Program-made: the position numbers and the translations under genes
Shown: piece after piece, positions 44,265-53,257 of the stretch
Layout of the letters: each line of letters opens with the position of its first letter
How positions within the stretch are numbered: the first letter of the stretch is position 1
The notes under the pieces: model-generated
The model's input: the letters and a program-made list of their open reading frames with translations, nothing else
What the model was told of the DNA's origin: nothing
The model's database searches: none
NCBI RefSeq assembly: GCF_012927125.1
Contig: NZ_JABBFZ010000013.1
Location: 1-64,000, forward strand
Source: Paraburkholderia antibiotica
GTDB taxonomy: Bacteria; Pseudomonadota; Gammaproteobacteria; Burkholderiales; Burkholderiaceae
Reading direction: 5' to 3'
Length of the DNA stretch: 64,000 nucleotides

Positions 44265-44525
44265 ATGACCATAGCCATCAATCGCAGCAGCACTGCCCGG
44301 TCGCGCTGGCGCAACCGGTTCACCCGGTGGGTGCGCGGTCCAACGCTGGCACGCGACATCGCCCTCATCCTCACCATCAAGTTCGCACTACTGATGGTGC
44401 TCAAGTACACGCTCTTCAATCATCCGCAGGCGCAGCACATGACGCTGCCGCCTGAGCAAGTCGCGCAGGCATTGCTTTCCACGCCTGCCCCGCATCCGTC
44501 TGAAGGTGATCAACATGCCCGTTAG
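44265..44525 (+). CDS. cydP: cytochrome bd oxidase small subunit, CydP family
   Basis: An 86-residue protein with a basic N-terminus (RSRWRNRFTRW) and one transmembrane helix (LARDIALILTIKFALLMVLKYTLF, about 29-52; core DIALILTIKFALLMVL). The C-terminal segment QHMTLPPEQVAQALL follows. This matches the putative cytochrome oxidase small subunit CydP that precedes cydA in beta-proteobacteria. Its stop overlaps the cydA start by 11 bases, so translation is probably coupled. Confidence 0.8.
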   Translation: MTIAINRSSTARSRWRNRFTRWVRGPTLARDIALILTIKFALLMVLKYTLFNHPQAQHMTLPPEQVAQALLSTPAPHPSEGDQHAR

Positions 44526-46107
44526 CGAAGTCGTAGAACTGTCGCGCCTCCAGTTCGCCATCACGGCGCTCTATCACTTCCTGTTCGTGCCGCTCACGCT
44601 CGGCCTCACATGGCTGCTCGTCATCATGGAGTCGGTCTATGTGATGACCGGCAAGCAGATCTACAAGGACATGACCCAATTCTGGGGCAAGCTCTTCGGG
44701 ATCAACTTCGCGATGGGGGTCGCGACCGGCCTGACGCTGGAGTTCCAGTTCGGCACCAACTGGGCGTACTACTCGCATTACGTCGGCGATATCTTCGGCG
44801 TGCCGCTCGCCGTCGAAGGGCTGATGGCGTTCTTCCTCGAATCGACCTTCGTCGGTCTGTTCTTCTTCGGCTGGAACCGGTTGTCGAAGGTGCAGCATCT
44901 GATTGTCACATTCTGCGTGGCGGTCGGCTCGAACCTGTCGGCGCTGTGGATTCTCGTCGCCAACGGCTGGATGAACAATCCGGTCGGCGCGAAATTCAAC
45001 TACCAGACGATGCGCATGGAACTCGACAGCATTTTCTCGGTGATCTTCAATCCGGTCGCGCAGGTCAAGTTCGTGCACACGGTATCGGCCGGCTACGTGA
45101 CCGCGGCGATGTTCGTGCTCGGCGTGTCGTCGTGGTATCTGCTCAAGCGCCGCGACACCGAGTTCGCGCTGCGCTCGTTCGCGATCGCAGCAGGCTTCGG
45201 CCTCGCATCGACGCTGTGCGTGATCGTGCTCGGCGACGAATCCGGTTACCGCACCGGCGAAGTCCAGCAGGTCAAGCTCGCCGCGATCGAATCCGAATGG
45301 GAGACCGCGCCGGCACCGGCACCGTTCACAGTGTTTGGCATTCCGAACCAGGAGGAGCAGCGCACCGATTACGCGATCCGCGTGCCGTACGCGCTCGGTA
45401 TCATCGCCACCCGCTCGCTCGACGAACCCGTGGTCGGCCTGCGCGAGCTGATCACGCAGAACGAAGCGCGCATCAAGAACGGCATGCTCGCCTATTCCGC
45501 GCTGCAAAGGCTGAAGGGCGGCGACGCGTCCGACGATGCACACGCCGCGTTCGAAGCGCACAAGGACGATCTCGGCTACGGCCTGCTGCTCAAACGCTTC
45601 ACGCCGAACGTCACCGACGCCACGCCGGAGCAGATCGCCGCAGCCGCCGAAGGCACGATCCCGCCGGTATTGCCGCTGTTCTTCTCGTTCCGGATGATGG
45701 TCGGCCTCGGCCTGCTGTTCCTCGCGACCTTCGTGCTCGCGTTCTGGTTCTGCGCGCAGCGCACGCTGCTGCTCGAGAAGCGTCGCTGGTTCCTGCGCTG
45801 GGCCGTGTGGGCAATTCCGCTGCCGTGGCTCGCCGCCGAACTCGGCTGGATCGTCGCTGAGATGGGCCGCCAGCCGTGGAGCATCGCCGGCATCCTGCCG
45901 ACCAATCTCGCCGCGTCGAATCTGACGCCACGCGATCTGTATCTGAGTATCGGCGGCTTCGTGCTGTTCTACACGGTGCTGTTCATCATCGAAATCATGC
46001 TGATGTTCAAGTACGCGCGGCTTGGCCCGTCGTCGTTGCATACGGGTCGTTACCACCACGAAGTCGAACAGCCGGTGACCCGGCCGCTGTCGAACACGGC
46101 CGCGTGA
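44515..46107 (+). CDS. cydA: cytochrome bd ubiquinol oxidase subunit I
   Basis: CydA carries the haems and the quinol site of the bd oxidase, which reduces oxygen at low tension. The 530-residue protein has nine or so helices. The haem b595 ligand His is in ALYHFLFVPLTLG (His21), and the b558 ligands are in KFVHTVSAGY and SFRMMVGLG. The GRQPW motif is in AEMGRQPWSIAG. The Q-loop (about 250-370) is intermediate in length. ATG 44515 has AAGGTGA seven bases upstream. It is followed by cydB after 33 bp. Confidence 0.97.
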   Translation: MPVSEVVELSRLQFAITALYHFLFVPLTLGLTWLLVIMESVYVMTGKQIYKDMTQFWGKLFGINFAMGVATGLTLEFQFGTNWAYYSHYVGDIFGVPLAVEGLMAFFLESTFVGLFFFGWNRLSKVQHLIVTFCVAVGSNLSALWILVANGWMNNPVGAKFNYQTMRMELDSIFSVIFNPVAQVKFVHTVSAGYVTAAMFVLGVSSWYLLKRRDTEFALRSFAIAAGFGLASTLCVIVLGDESGYRTGEVQQVKLAAIESEWETAPAPAPFTVFGIPNQEEQRTDYAIRVPYALGIIATRSLDEPVVGLRELITQNEARIKNGMLAYSALQRLKGGDASDDAHAAFEAHKDDLGYGLLLKRFTPNVTDATPEQIAAAAEGTIPPVLPLFFSFRMMVGLGLLFLATFVLAFWFCAQRTLLLEKRRWFLRWAVWAIPLPWLAAELGWIVAEMGRQPWSIAGILPTNLAASNLTPRDLYLSIGGFVLFYTVLFIIEIMLMFKYARLGPSSLHTGRYHHEVEQPVTRPLSNTAA

Positions 46108-46140
46108 CGCGCCCCCACACGCTTCTGAGGAACAATCAAT

Positions 46141-47277
46141 ATGGACTACGCAACCCTCAAACTGATCTGGTGGGCATTGATAGGCGTACTGCTGATCGGC
46201 TTCGCGCTCACCGACGGCTTCGACATGGGCGCGGCGATCCTGCTGCCGTTCATCGCGAAGACCGACTCCGAGCGCCGCATCGTCGTGAACACGGTCGGCG
46301 CGACGTGGGAAGGCAATCAGGTCTGGTTCGTGACGGCCGGCGGCGCGATGTTCGCCGCGTGGCCGCTCGCTTACGCGGCGTCGTTCTCGGGCTTCTACTT
46401 CGCGATGCTGCTGGTGCTGTTCGCGCTGTTCTTCCGCCCGGTCGGCTTCGACTATCGCGGCAAGCGTGAAGATCCGCGCTGGCGCACCGCATGGGACTGG
46501 GGCCTGTTTATCGGCGGTCTGGTGCCGGCACTCGTGATCGGCGTCGCGTTCGGCAATCTGCTGCAAGGCGTGCCGTTCTCGTTCGACACCGATCTGCGCG
46601 TCACCTATCACGGCGGCTTCTTCGGCCTGCTCAATCCGTTCGCGCTGCTGGCAGGGCTCATCAGCGTGGCGATGCTGGCCGCGCACGGTGCCGCGTTCGT
46701 GAAGTGGAAGACGGATGGCATCGTGCACGAACGCGCGTCGAAGGCGCTGCGGCTCGCGGCGCTGGCCGCGGTGGTGCTGTTCCTCGTGGCGGGCGCGCTC
46801 GTCGCGACGGTGATCGGCGGCTATCAGATCGTCGACGCGCCGCCGCTCGACGCGGTCGCCAACCCGCTGCTGAAGACCGTGATCGGCGCGCCTGGACTGT
46901 GGCTCAACAATTACGCGCTCTATCCGTGGATGGTGATCGCGCCGCTCGCGGGTCTCGTCGGCGGTGTGCTGGCGGTGCTGCTCGCACGTTCGCGCTTCGA
47001 GGCATCGGCGTTTCTGTCGACGTCGCTGATGGTCGTCGGCGTGATCCTGACCGCCGGCTTCTCGATGTTCCCGTTCATCATGCCGTCGTCGCTCGATGGT
47101 CGCAGCAGCCTGACCATGTGGGATTCGACGTCGAGCCAGATGACGCTCCAGATCATGCTGTTCGCCGTGATCATCTTCATGCCGATCATCCTGCTCTACA
47201 CGAGCTGGGTGTATCGCGTGATGCGGGGCAAGGTGACCGCCGCCGCAATCAAGGAAAACAACCATTCGATGTACTGA
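46141..47277 (+). CDS. cydB: cytochrome bd ubiquinol oxidase subunit II
   Basis: CydB is the second membrane subunit of the bd oxidase. The 378-residue protein starts MDYATLKLIWWALIGVLLIG and has about eight or nine helices. Family motifs include GFALTDGFDMGAA, NTVGATWEGNQVWFVTAGGA (core WEGNQVWF) and FPFIMPSS near the C-terminus. Length is normal. cydX follows 38 bp later. Confidence 0.97.
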   Translation: MDYATLKLIWWALIGVLLIGFALTDGFDMGAAILLPFIAKTDSERRIVVNTVGATWEGNQVWFVTAGGAMFAAWPLAYAASFSGFYFAMLLVLFALFFRPVGFDYRGKREDPRWRTAWDWGLFIGGLVPALVIGVAFGNLLQGVPFSFDTDLRVTYHGGFFGLLNPFALLAGLISVAMLAAHGAAFVKWKTDGIVHERASKALRLAALAAVVLFLVAGALVATVIGGYQIVDAPPLDAVANPLLKTVIGAPGLWLNNYALYPWMVIAPLAGLVGGVLAVLLARSRFEASAFLSTSLMVVGVILTAGFSMFPFIMPSSLDGRSSLTMWDSTSSQMTLQIMLFAVIIFMPIILLYTSWVYRVMRGKVTAAAIKENNHSMY

Positions 47278-47315
47278 ACAGCTATTACGCTTAACAGGAT
47301 CAACAGGAGTTTGTG

Positions 47316-47441
47316 ATGTGGTATTTCAGTTGGGTGCTCGGCATCGGCGTCGCATTGGCGTTCGGGATCATCAATGTGATGTGGCTCGAATCGCGCGAAA
47401 CCCTCCGGGCAGCGAAAGCAGCAAAGCAGGTAGCGCGCTAG
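47316..47441 (+). CDS. cydX: cytochrome bd oxidase small subunit CydX
   Basis: A 41-residue peptide beginning MWYFSWVLGIGVALAFGIIN and ending QVAR. The MWYFSW start, single helix (about 5-24) and following W-x-E segment (VMWLESRE) are the CydX/YbgT signature; the peptide stabilises haems in the bd oxidase. AGGAG lies five to nine bases upstream of the ATG. It is too short for usual gene-length cut-offs but sits in its expected place, last in cydP-cydA-cydB-cydX. Confidence 0.95.
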   Translation: MWYFSWVLGIGVALAFGIINVMWLESRETLRAAKAAKQVAR

Positions 47442-47466
47442 ACCTCTGGCGCGAGCGGTAAACGTG

Positions 47467-47501
47467 AAAGCGGCACCTTGAATCAAGGTGCCGCTTTTTT
47501 T
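47467..47501 (+). terminator. intrinsic terminator of the cyd operon
   Basis: AGCGGCACCTTG and CAAGGTGCCGCT form a long stem with a 4-base loop, followed by seven T. It lies 26 bp after cydX, and nagE converges from the other side. Confidence 0.93.
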
Positions 47502-47634
47502 ATTGCCGCGTCGATCGCCTGGCGATCTTCGCGCTGCTACGCGTGATTACCTGAGCCGGCGCGGCAAGCACGGCGAGCGCGATGCCCGCCCTTCCTGCCC
47601 GATCACGATCACCGCGAGCCAGGCCAACCGGCGA

Positions 47635-49479
47635 TCACGCCGGCACCGCCGCCGCACCCGCCGCGCCGCCTTGCGACGGCAGACGCTCGGCAAGCCTCTG
47701 CGCATAGCGTTGCGCGGCCTCGCCGACGACGATATGGAACGTGTTCGTCGACACCCACGCCGTATCGAGCGAAGCCAGACGCTGACGATCGACCGCCGAC
47801 GCATCGCTCACGACCACACGCAGACGCGTCGCCGCGACCGCATCGAGCGACACGATGTTGCCCGCGCCGCCGAACACGGCGAGCCAACGCAGCGGATCCG
47901 GATCGAGCGGACCGCCCTGGGTTTGATTCGCGGCTTGTGCCGGTTGAACCGATCGAGCGTTCTGCGCAGCCGCTCCAGCCGCTGCGCCAACCACGGCGGC
48001 AGCCGGTGCAGCCGACGCAGCCACATTCGCCACGCCCACCACCTTCCCCGCATCGCCTTCACCACGTGCAATCGCCGTACGCATCTCATCGGCGATGATG
48101 TCCGCCTCCGGCCCGATGATCACCTGCACGTTGTTCGTGCCGCGCTTGAGCACGCCACGCGCGCCGATCGACTTCAGTTCGCTCTCGGACACCTTGTCCG
48201 GATCGACGACCGACAGACGCAGACGCGTCGTGCACGCATCCACCACCGACAGATTCGCCGCACCGCCCAGCGCCGCAATATAGCGCTGCGCGCGCGGTAC
48301 TGCCGCGCCGGCGGCCGGCGCCACGAAGCCGCCCGTCGCGAACGATTCGGCCTGCTCTTCGGCGGCGGCCGGCTCACGGCCCGGCGTCGCCATGTTGAAC
48401 TTGCGGATGAAGAAGCGGAACAGCCCGTAGTACGCGAGCGCGTACACGATGCCGAGCGGAATCGCCCACCAGCCCTTGGTCGACAGACCGAAGTTCAGCA
48501 CGTAATCGATGAAGCCCGCCGAGAACGTGAAGCCGAGGTGGATACCGAGCGCCGAGCAGATCGCAAGCGACAGCCCCGTCAGCAACGCGTGGATCGCGTA
48601 CAGCACCGGCGCGAGGAACATGAAGCTGAATTCGATCGGCTCGGTCACGCCGGTCAGGAACGACGTGAGCGCCATCGACGCGAGCAGGCCAAACACCATC
48701 GCACGACGTTCCTTCGGCGCCTCGTGATACATCGCCAGACACGCGGCCGGCAGGCCGAACATCATCACCGGGAAGAAGCCGGTCATGAAGGTGCCCGCGG
48801 TCGGATCGCCCGCGAAGAAGCGATGCAGGTCGCCCGTGACCGGCGCGCCGCCGGCCGGTGTGAACGTGCCGAACACGAACCACGTCAGCGAGTTGAGGAT
48901 GTGGTGCAGACCCGTGACGAGCAACAGCCGGTTCAGCACGCCGAACACGAACGCGCCCAGTGCACCGGCGGTGGTCAGCCAGTGGCCGGCCACGTCGATG
49001 GCGCTCTGCACCGGCTGCCACACGTGCCCAAAGATGATCCCCAGCACCACGCAGACTATCCCCGTGACAATCGGCACGAAGCGTTTGCCGCCGAAGAACG
49101 CGAGGTAGTCGGGCAGCTTGATGTCCTTGTAGCGGTTGTACAGCAGCCCCGCGACAACCCCCGCGATGATCCCCGACAGCACGCCCATGTTGAGCTTGTC
49201 GTTGATGTCCTTCATCACCGCGATCTGCACCAGATAGCCGATCGCGCCCGCGAGACCCGCGACGCCGTTGTTGTCCTTCGCGAAGCCGACCGCCACGCCG
49301 ATCGCGAACAGCAGCGGCAGGTTGTCGAAGATCGCGCCGCCCGCGTCGGCGATCATCTTGATGTTGAACACATCGGGCTGGCCGAGGCGCAGCAGCAGGC
49401 CGGCGACCGGCAGCACCGCGATCGGCAGCATCAGCGCCCGTCCCAGGCTCTGAATTTTCAGAAACGGATTTCCATCCAT
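47635..49479 (-). CDS. nagE: PTS N-acetylglucosamine transporter EIICB with a second, Cys-less EIIB
   Basis: A 614-residue permease that imports and phosphorylates GlcNAc. EIIC (about 1-375) starts NPFLKIQSLGRALMLPIAV and has about ten helices. A first EIIB (about 410-480) holds the phospho-Cys in VVDACTTRLRLSV. An Ala/Gln-rich linker leads to a second EIIB-like domain (about 535-605, FGGAGNIVSLDAVAATRLRV), in which the Cys position is Ala. No EIIA is attached; it is supplied by the adjacent EIIA-HPr-EI fusion. The ATG at 49479 has GGAG about seven bases before it. It is the last gene of the nag operon. Confidence 0.92.
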   Translation of the reverse strand: MDGNPFLKIQSLGRALMLPIAVLPVAGLLLRLGQPDVFNIKMIADAGGAIFDNLPLLFAIGVAVGFAKDNNGVAGLAGAIGYLVQIAVMKDINDKLNMGVLSGIIAGVVAGLLYNRYKDIKLPDYLAFFGGKRFVPIVTGIVCVVLGIIFGHVWQPVQSAIDVAGHWLTTAGALGAFVFGVLNRLLLVTGLHHILNSLTWFVFGTFTPAGGAPVTGDLHRFFAGDPTAGTFMTGFFPVMMFGLPAACLAMYHEAPKERRAMVFGLLASMALTSFLTGVTEPIEFSFMFLAPVLYAIHALLTGLSLAICSALGIHLGFTFSAGFIDYVLNFGLSTKGWWAIPLGIVYALAYYGLFRFFIRKFNMATPGREPAAAEEQAESFATGGFVAPAAGAAVPRAQRYIAALGGAANLSVVDACTTRLRLSVVDPDKVSESELKSIGARGVLKRGTNNVQVIIGPEADIIADEMRTAIARGEGDAGKVVGVANVAASAAPAAAVVGAAAGAAAQNARSVQPAQAANQTQGGPLDPDPLRWLAVFGGAGNIVSLDAVAATRLRVVVSDASAVDRQRLASLDTAWVSTNTFHIVVGEAAQRYAQRLAERLPSQGGAAGAAAVPA

Positions 49480-49491
49480 CGGTATCTCCAA

Positions 49492-49637
49492 TATTTGTCT
49501 CGTGGGGTACGTCTTGATTGAGTGGTCAAGCTAGTAGGAAACGCGCCGCTCGCGGGCCGGCAGACAGGCTGCCGGGCGCGCGGCGGACGCGTTCTTCAAT
49601 GGGTCAACGCTTCGAATCGGTACTTCAGGTCAACGCT
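49492..49637. other. gap between the EIIA-HPr-EI gene and nagE
   Basis: On the operon strand this 146-bp gap contains a hairpin (GGCCGGCAG with CTGCCGGGC, about 49555-49577) without a U-run. A 12-bp direct repeat GGTCAACGCTTC (49602-49613 and 49628-49639) has its second copy covering the upstream gene's stop codon. No gene is seen. Confidence 0.4.
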
Positions 49638-52202
49638 TCAATCGAGCGGCCAGGTGGCGCGGCTCGCAGCCCGAACCGCCTGCGCGGAATCGAGCGCGAG
49701 CGCGTCCTGCGCGCGCTGGCGGCACAGCGGGTAGTCGAGCGTGCGCACGCGTGCCTTGATGCCCGGCACCGACACCGGATCGACCGACAACTCGGTCACG
49801 CCAAGGCCGACCAGCAGAGGCATCGCCAGCGGATCGCCGGCCAGCGCGCCGCATACGCCGACCCACTTGCCGTGCTTCGCCGCGCCGTCGACGGTCGCCG
49901 CGATCAGGCGCAGCACCGCCGGATGCAAGCCGTCCGCCTGCGCCGCCAGCTCGGGCTGGCAGCGGTCCATCGCGAGCGTGTATTGCGTCAGATCGTTGGT
50001 GCCGATCGACAGAAAATCCGCGTGCCGCGCGAGCTGATCGGCGAGCAATGCCGCCGACGGCACTTCGATCATCACGCCGACTTCGATCGGCGCGGTGCTG
50101 CCCGCTTCGCGCGCCAGCTCGTCGATCCGCTTGCGAATGCGGACGAGTTCGCCCGCGTCGGTGACCATCGGCAGCAGAATGCGCACGGCGCCGAGTGGGC
50201 GCACCGCGAGCAGGCCACGCAACTGATCGTCGAGCAGATCCGGGCGCACCTGCGCGAGGCGCACGCCGCGCAGGCCGAGCGCCGGATTCGGCTCCGGCGG
50301 CAGCGTCAGATAATCGACTTCCTTGTCCGCGCCGACGTCGAGCGTGCGGATGATCGCGGTGCGACCGCTCAACGCGTCGACGATGGCCTGGTAGCTCTGC
50401 CGATGTTCGTCCGCGCTCGGCGCGGCCGGGCGATGGATGAACAGCAGTTCGGTACGCAGCAGGCCGACCGAGTCGGCGCCGTTGTCGACGGCGGCCTTCG
50501 CGTCGTCGAGCGTCGCGATGTTGGCGGCTACTTCGATCGCGCGACCGTCGGAGGTAGCAGCTGCCTGTTGCGAGGTGCGGCGATTCGCTTCGCGCACGTC
50601 GGCGAGGCGGCTGCGTTCGCGGCGCGCCTGTTCGACGTCGAGTTCGGTCGGCGCGAATTCGAGGCGTCCGGTGCTGGCGTTCACTACCACCTGGGTGCCG
50701 TCGGGAATCGCATGCAACGCGTCGCCGATCGCCACCAGCGCGGGAATGCCCGCCTGACGCGCGAGAATCGCCGCGTGCGAGGTCGCGCCGCCGCGCGCCA
50801 TCACGAGCGCGGTCACGCGCGTACGATCGAGCGACGACAGATCCGACGGCGTGAATTCTTCGGCCGCGAGCACGGCTTCGTCGGGCAGCGTGCGCGCCGC
50901 GCTGTTCGTATAACCGAGCGCGCGCAACACCCGTTTTTCGATGTCGCGCAGATCGGCGGCACGCTCGGCGAGCAGCGCGTCTTCGACATTGCTCAGGATT
51001 CCGATCTGTGCGCGGATCGCTTCGCGCCACGCAAAGCCCGCGCTCTTGCCGAGGCTGATCAGATCGCGCGCCGCGTCGAGCAGCGTCGGATCTTCGAGCA
51101 GCACACGATGCACCGCGAAGATCCCCGCTTCGCCGACCGCGCCGCGTTGCGACGCATCGCGCACGACCGTGTCGAGATCGGCATCGACGGTGGCGATCGC
51201 CTTGTCGAGCAGACGGCTTTCCGCCGCCGACGTACCGCTCGCCTGTTCCGGCGGATCGAGGTCCGCGTCGTCCCAGCGCACCAGCTTGCCGACCGCGACG
51301 CCCGGCGCCGCGCACACGCCCGCGAGCGTATTCGGCGCGAGCGGCTCGCCCGTCACAACCGCAGCAGCAGGCGCGACAGCCGCCGCCTGGCGTGCCGGCT
51401 TCTGTTCGACTTCGCCATGCGCCTCGCGCGTCAGTTCGTGCGCGATCGCATCGATCGCACCCTGCGCCTGCGGACCGACGCCGAACAGCTCGACGCTCGC
51501 GCCTTCGCCCGCGCCCAAACCTAGCAGACCCACCACACTTTCGATCGCGGCCTTGCGCCCTTCGTAACGTACCTCGACGCGCGCGTCGAAACCGCGCGCC
51601 GCTTCGCGTGCCCGCGCCGCCGGCCGTGCATGCAGACCACCCGGCTGCGTCAGCGTGATCTGCCGACGCGCTTCCTGCATGACCTGCGCGGCGTTCGCCT
51701 CGCGCACCGCGTCATAGCTCACGCCGTCGCGCGCGCGCAGCACCAGCAGCGGCGTCTCGCCGGCCGTCACCAGACCCGCCGGCGCGCGTTCGACCACCTC
51801 GAATGCATCCGAGTTGGCGATCGCGATCACCGACACGAGGCTCGGCGCATTCAGCGCGATCTGATCCTGATCGAACTCGATCAGCACATCGCCGGCACGC
51901 ACCTGTGCGCCCTGCTCGACCATCGGCGCGAAACCCTTGCCGTTCAGCTCGACCGTGTCGATACCGATATGCAGCAGAATCTCCGCGCCCTCGGCGCTCG
52001 CCAGCGTGACCGCGTGGCCGGTGCGCGCAAGATGCGTGACGACCGCGTCGCACGGCGCGACGAGACGGCCCTCGAGCGGATCGATGCCGATGCCGTCGCC
52101 GAACATGCCGCCCGAAAACACCGGGTCCGGCACGTTCGCGAGCGGCACGACCGGACCGGTCAGCGGGGCGAGTAAAACAATGTGATCTTCGGAATGGCTC
52201 AT
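49638..52202 (-). CDS. PTS EIIA(Glc-type)-HPr-EI fusion protein
   Basis: An 854-residue fusion that passes phosphate from PEP to the sugar-specific permease. Domains in order: EIIA-Glc type (about 1-150; both His seen, TGHAVTL and EILLHIGIDTVELNG); HPr (about 160-250; phospho-His in GGLHARPAA, and a Ser-46-like Ser in KAAIESVVGLL); and EI (about 275-850; active His in ARGGATSHAAILA, PEP domain with LPMVTDAGE and the Cys in VGVCGALAGDP). I took ATG 52202 with GAGAAG ahead; ATG 52229 and 52235 are alternatives. The whole PTS chain for GlcNAc is thus encoded with nagE. HprK from this window could act on its HPr Ser. Confidence 0.93.
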   Translation of the reverse strand: MSHSEDHIVLLAPLTGPVVPLANVPDPVFSGGMFGDGIGIDPLEGRLVAPCDAVVTHLARTGHAVTLASAEGAEILLHIGIDTVELNGKGFAPMVEQGAQVRAGDVLIEFDQDQIALNAPSLVSVIAIANSDAFEVVERAPAGLVTAGETPLLVLRARDGVSYDAVREANAAQVMQEARRQITLTQPGGLHARPAARAREAARGFDARVEVRYEGRKAAIESVVGLLGLGAGEGASVELFGVGPQAQGAIDAIAHELTREAHGEVEQKPARQAAAVAPAAAVVTGEPLAPNTLAGVCAAPGVAVGKLVRWDDADLDPPEQASGTSAAESRLLDKAIATVDADLDTVVRDASQRGAVGEAGIFAVHRVLLEDPTLLDAARDLISLGKSAGFAWREAIRAQIGILSNVEDALLAERAADLRDIEKRVLRALGYTNSAARTLPDEAVLAAEEFTPSDLSSLDRTRVTALVMARGGATSHAAILARQAGIPALVAIGDALHAIPDGTQVVVNASTGRLEFAPTELDVEQARRERSRLADVREANRRTSQQAAATSDGRAIEVAANIATLDDAKAAVDNGADSVGLLRTELLFIHRPAAPSADEHRQSYQAIVDALSGRTAIIRTLDVGADKEVDYLTLPPEPNPALGLRGVRLAQVRPDLLDDQLRGLLAVRPLGAVRILLPMVTDAGELVRIRKRIDELAREAGSTAPIEVGVMIEVPSAALLADQLARHADFLSIGTNDLTQYTLAMDRCQPELAAQADGLHPAVLRLIAATVDGAAKHGKWVGVCGALAGDPLAMPLLVGLGVTELSVDPVSVPGIKARVRTLDYPLCRQRAQDALALDSAQAVRAASRATWPLD

Positions 52203-52240
52203 CAGGCTGGACTTCTCGACACGTCGCATCTGCATTCTCG

Positions 52241-53257
52241 TCAGTGAGTTTCGGTGACTTTGTTGAGATGGCGCGGCGCATCGGGATTGCGCCCGCGCGC
52301 GGCGGCGAGATCCGCAGCCATCACATAAAAGGACAGGATCGCGGCGATCGGATCGAGCGCCGCATGAGCGGTGGACACGAGCGGCAGCGAAGCTTCCTCG
52401 ATGTCGTCCGGTGCGGCGAGCAATACGCGCGCGCCGCGGGCGCGCATGTCGTGCGCGAGTTGCAGCAGGCCCGCCTGCTCCGGCCCACGCGGTGCGAACA
52501 CGAGCAACGGATAGTCGCGATCGATCAGCTCCATCGGACCATGACGCACTTCCGCGCTCGAAAACGCCTCGGCCTGGATGCCCGACGTTTCCTTCAGCTT
52601 CAGTGCGGCTTCCTGCGCGATCGCGAGACCGAGACCACGGCCGATCACGATCATCCGCTCGACGCCGCGCAATTCGTTCACCGCCATCGACCAGTCGAGA
52701 CGGCCCGCGCGTTCGAGCGCATCGGGCAGCGTCTTCAGTCCGGCGAGCAGCTCGGCGTCGTTCTGCCAATGCGCGACCAGTTGCGCGGAAATCGACAGCA
52801 TCGCGATATAGCTCTTGGTGGCCGCGACGCTCAGCTCAGGACCCGCGACGAGCGGCAGATGCCACTCGCACGCATCGGCGAGCGGCGAGGCCGGCGCGTT
52901 CACCGCGGCGACCGTCAACGCGCCCGCCGCGCGCAGCGCGTTCATCGTGCCGACCAGATCGGGGCTCTTGCCCGACTGCGAGAACGCCAGCGCGAGCTGA
53001 TCGCGTACCTGCAACGGCGCCTGCTGCAGCGTCGCGACCGACATCGGCAGCGACGCGACCGGCACGCCGAGACGGCTCATCGTCAGGGATGCGAAGTAAC
53101 TGGCGGCGTGGTCCGAGCTGCCGCGCGCGACGGTCAGCGCGACATGGCGCGGCTTTGCCGCGAGCTGCGCGGCCAGCGCCTCGACGCGCGAGGTGTCCGA
53201 GAGTTGCGCGGCGACCGTTGCGGCGGACGCGAGCGCTTCTTTAAGCATATTCGACAA
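52241..53257 (-). CDS. glucosamine-6-phosphate deaminase, SIS-domain type (NagB-II)
   Basis: A 338-residue protein with two SIS domains resembling the isomerase half of GlmS but lacking its glutaminase domain. Motifs are ARGSSDHAASYFASL, SQSGKSPDL, TKSYIAML and GRGLGLAIAQEAALKLKE (core GRGLGLAIAQEAAL), plus AEVRHGPMELID with the conserved HGP. In nag operons such proteins serve as NagB-II, converting GlcN6P to fructose-6-phosphate and ammonia, the step after NagA. The start (53257) overlaps the nagA stop by 17 bases; MLKEALA (53248) is possible. There is no classical NagB here, so this fills that role. Confidence 0.88.
   Translation of the reverse strand: MSNMLKEALASAATVAAQLSDTSRVEALAAQLAAKPRHVALTVARGSSDHAASYFASLTMSRLGVPVASLPMSVATLQQAPLQVRDQLALAFSQSGKSPDLVGTMNALRAAGALTVAAVNAPASPLADACEWHLPLVAGPELSVAATKSYIAMLSISAQLVAHWQNDAELLAGLKTLPDALERAGRLDWSMAVNELRGVERMIVIGRGLGLAIAQEAALKLKETSGIQAEAFSSAEVRHGPMELIDRDYPLLVFAPRGPEQAGLLQLAHDMRARGARVLLAAPDDIEEASLPLVSTAHAALDPIAAILSFYVMAADLAAARGRNPDAPRHLNKVTETH

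Noticed and set aside
44416..47265. 949-codon open frame antisense to cydAB
   Set aside because: A GC3-driven mirror frame rich in Arg, Glu and His with no domain signatures; cydA and cydB occupy the other strand completely.
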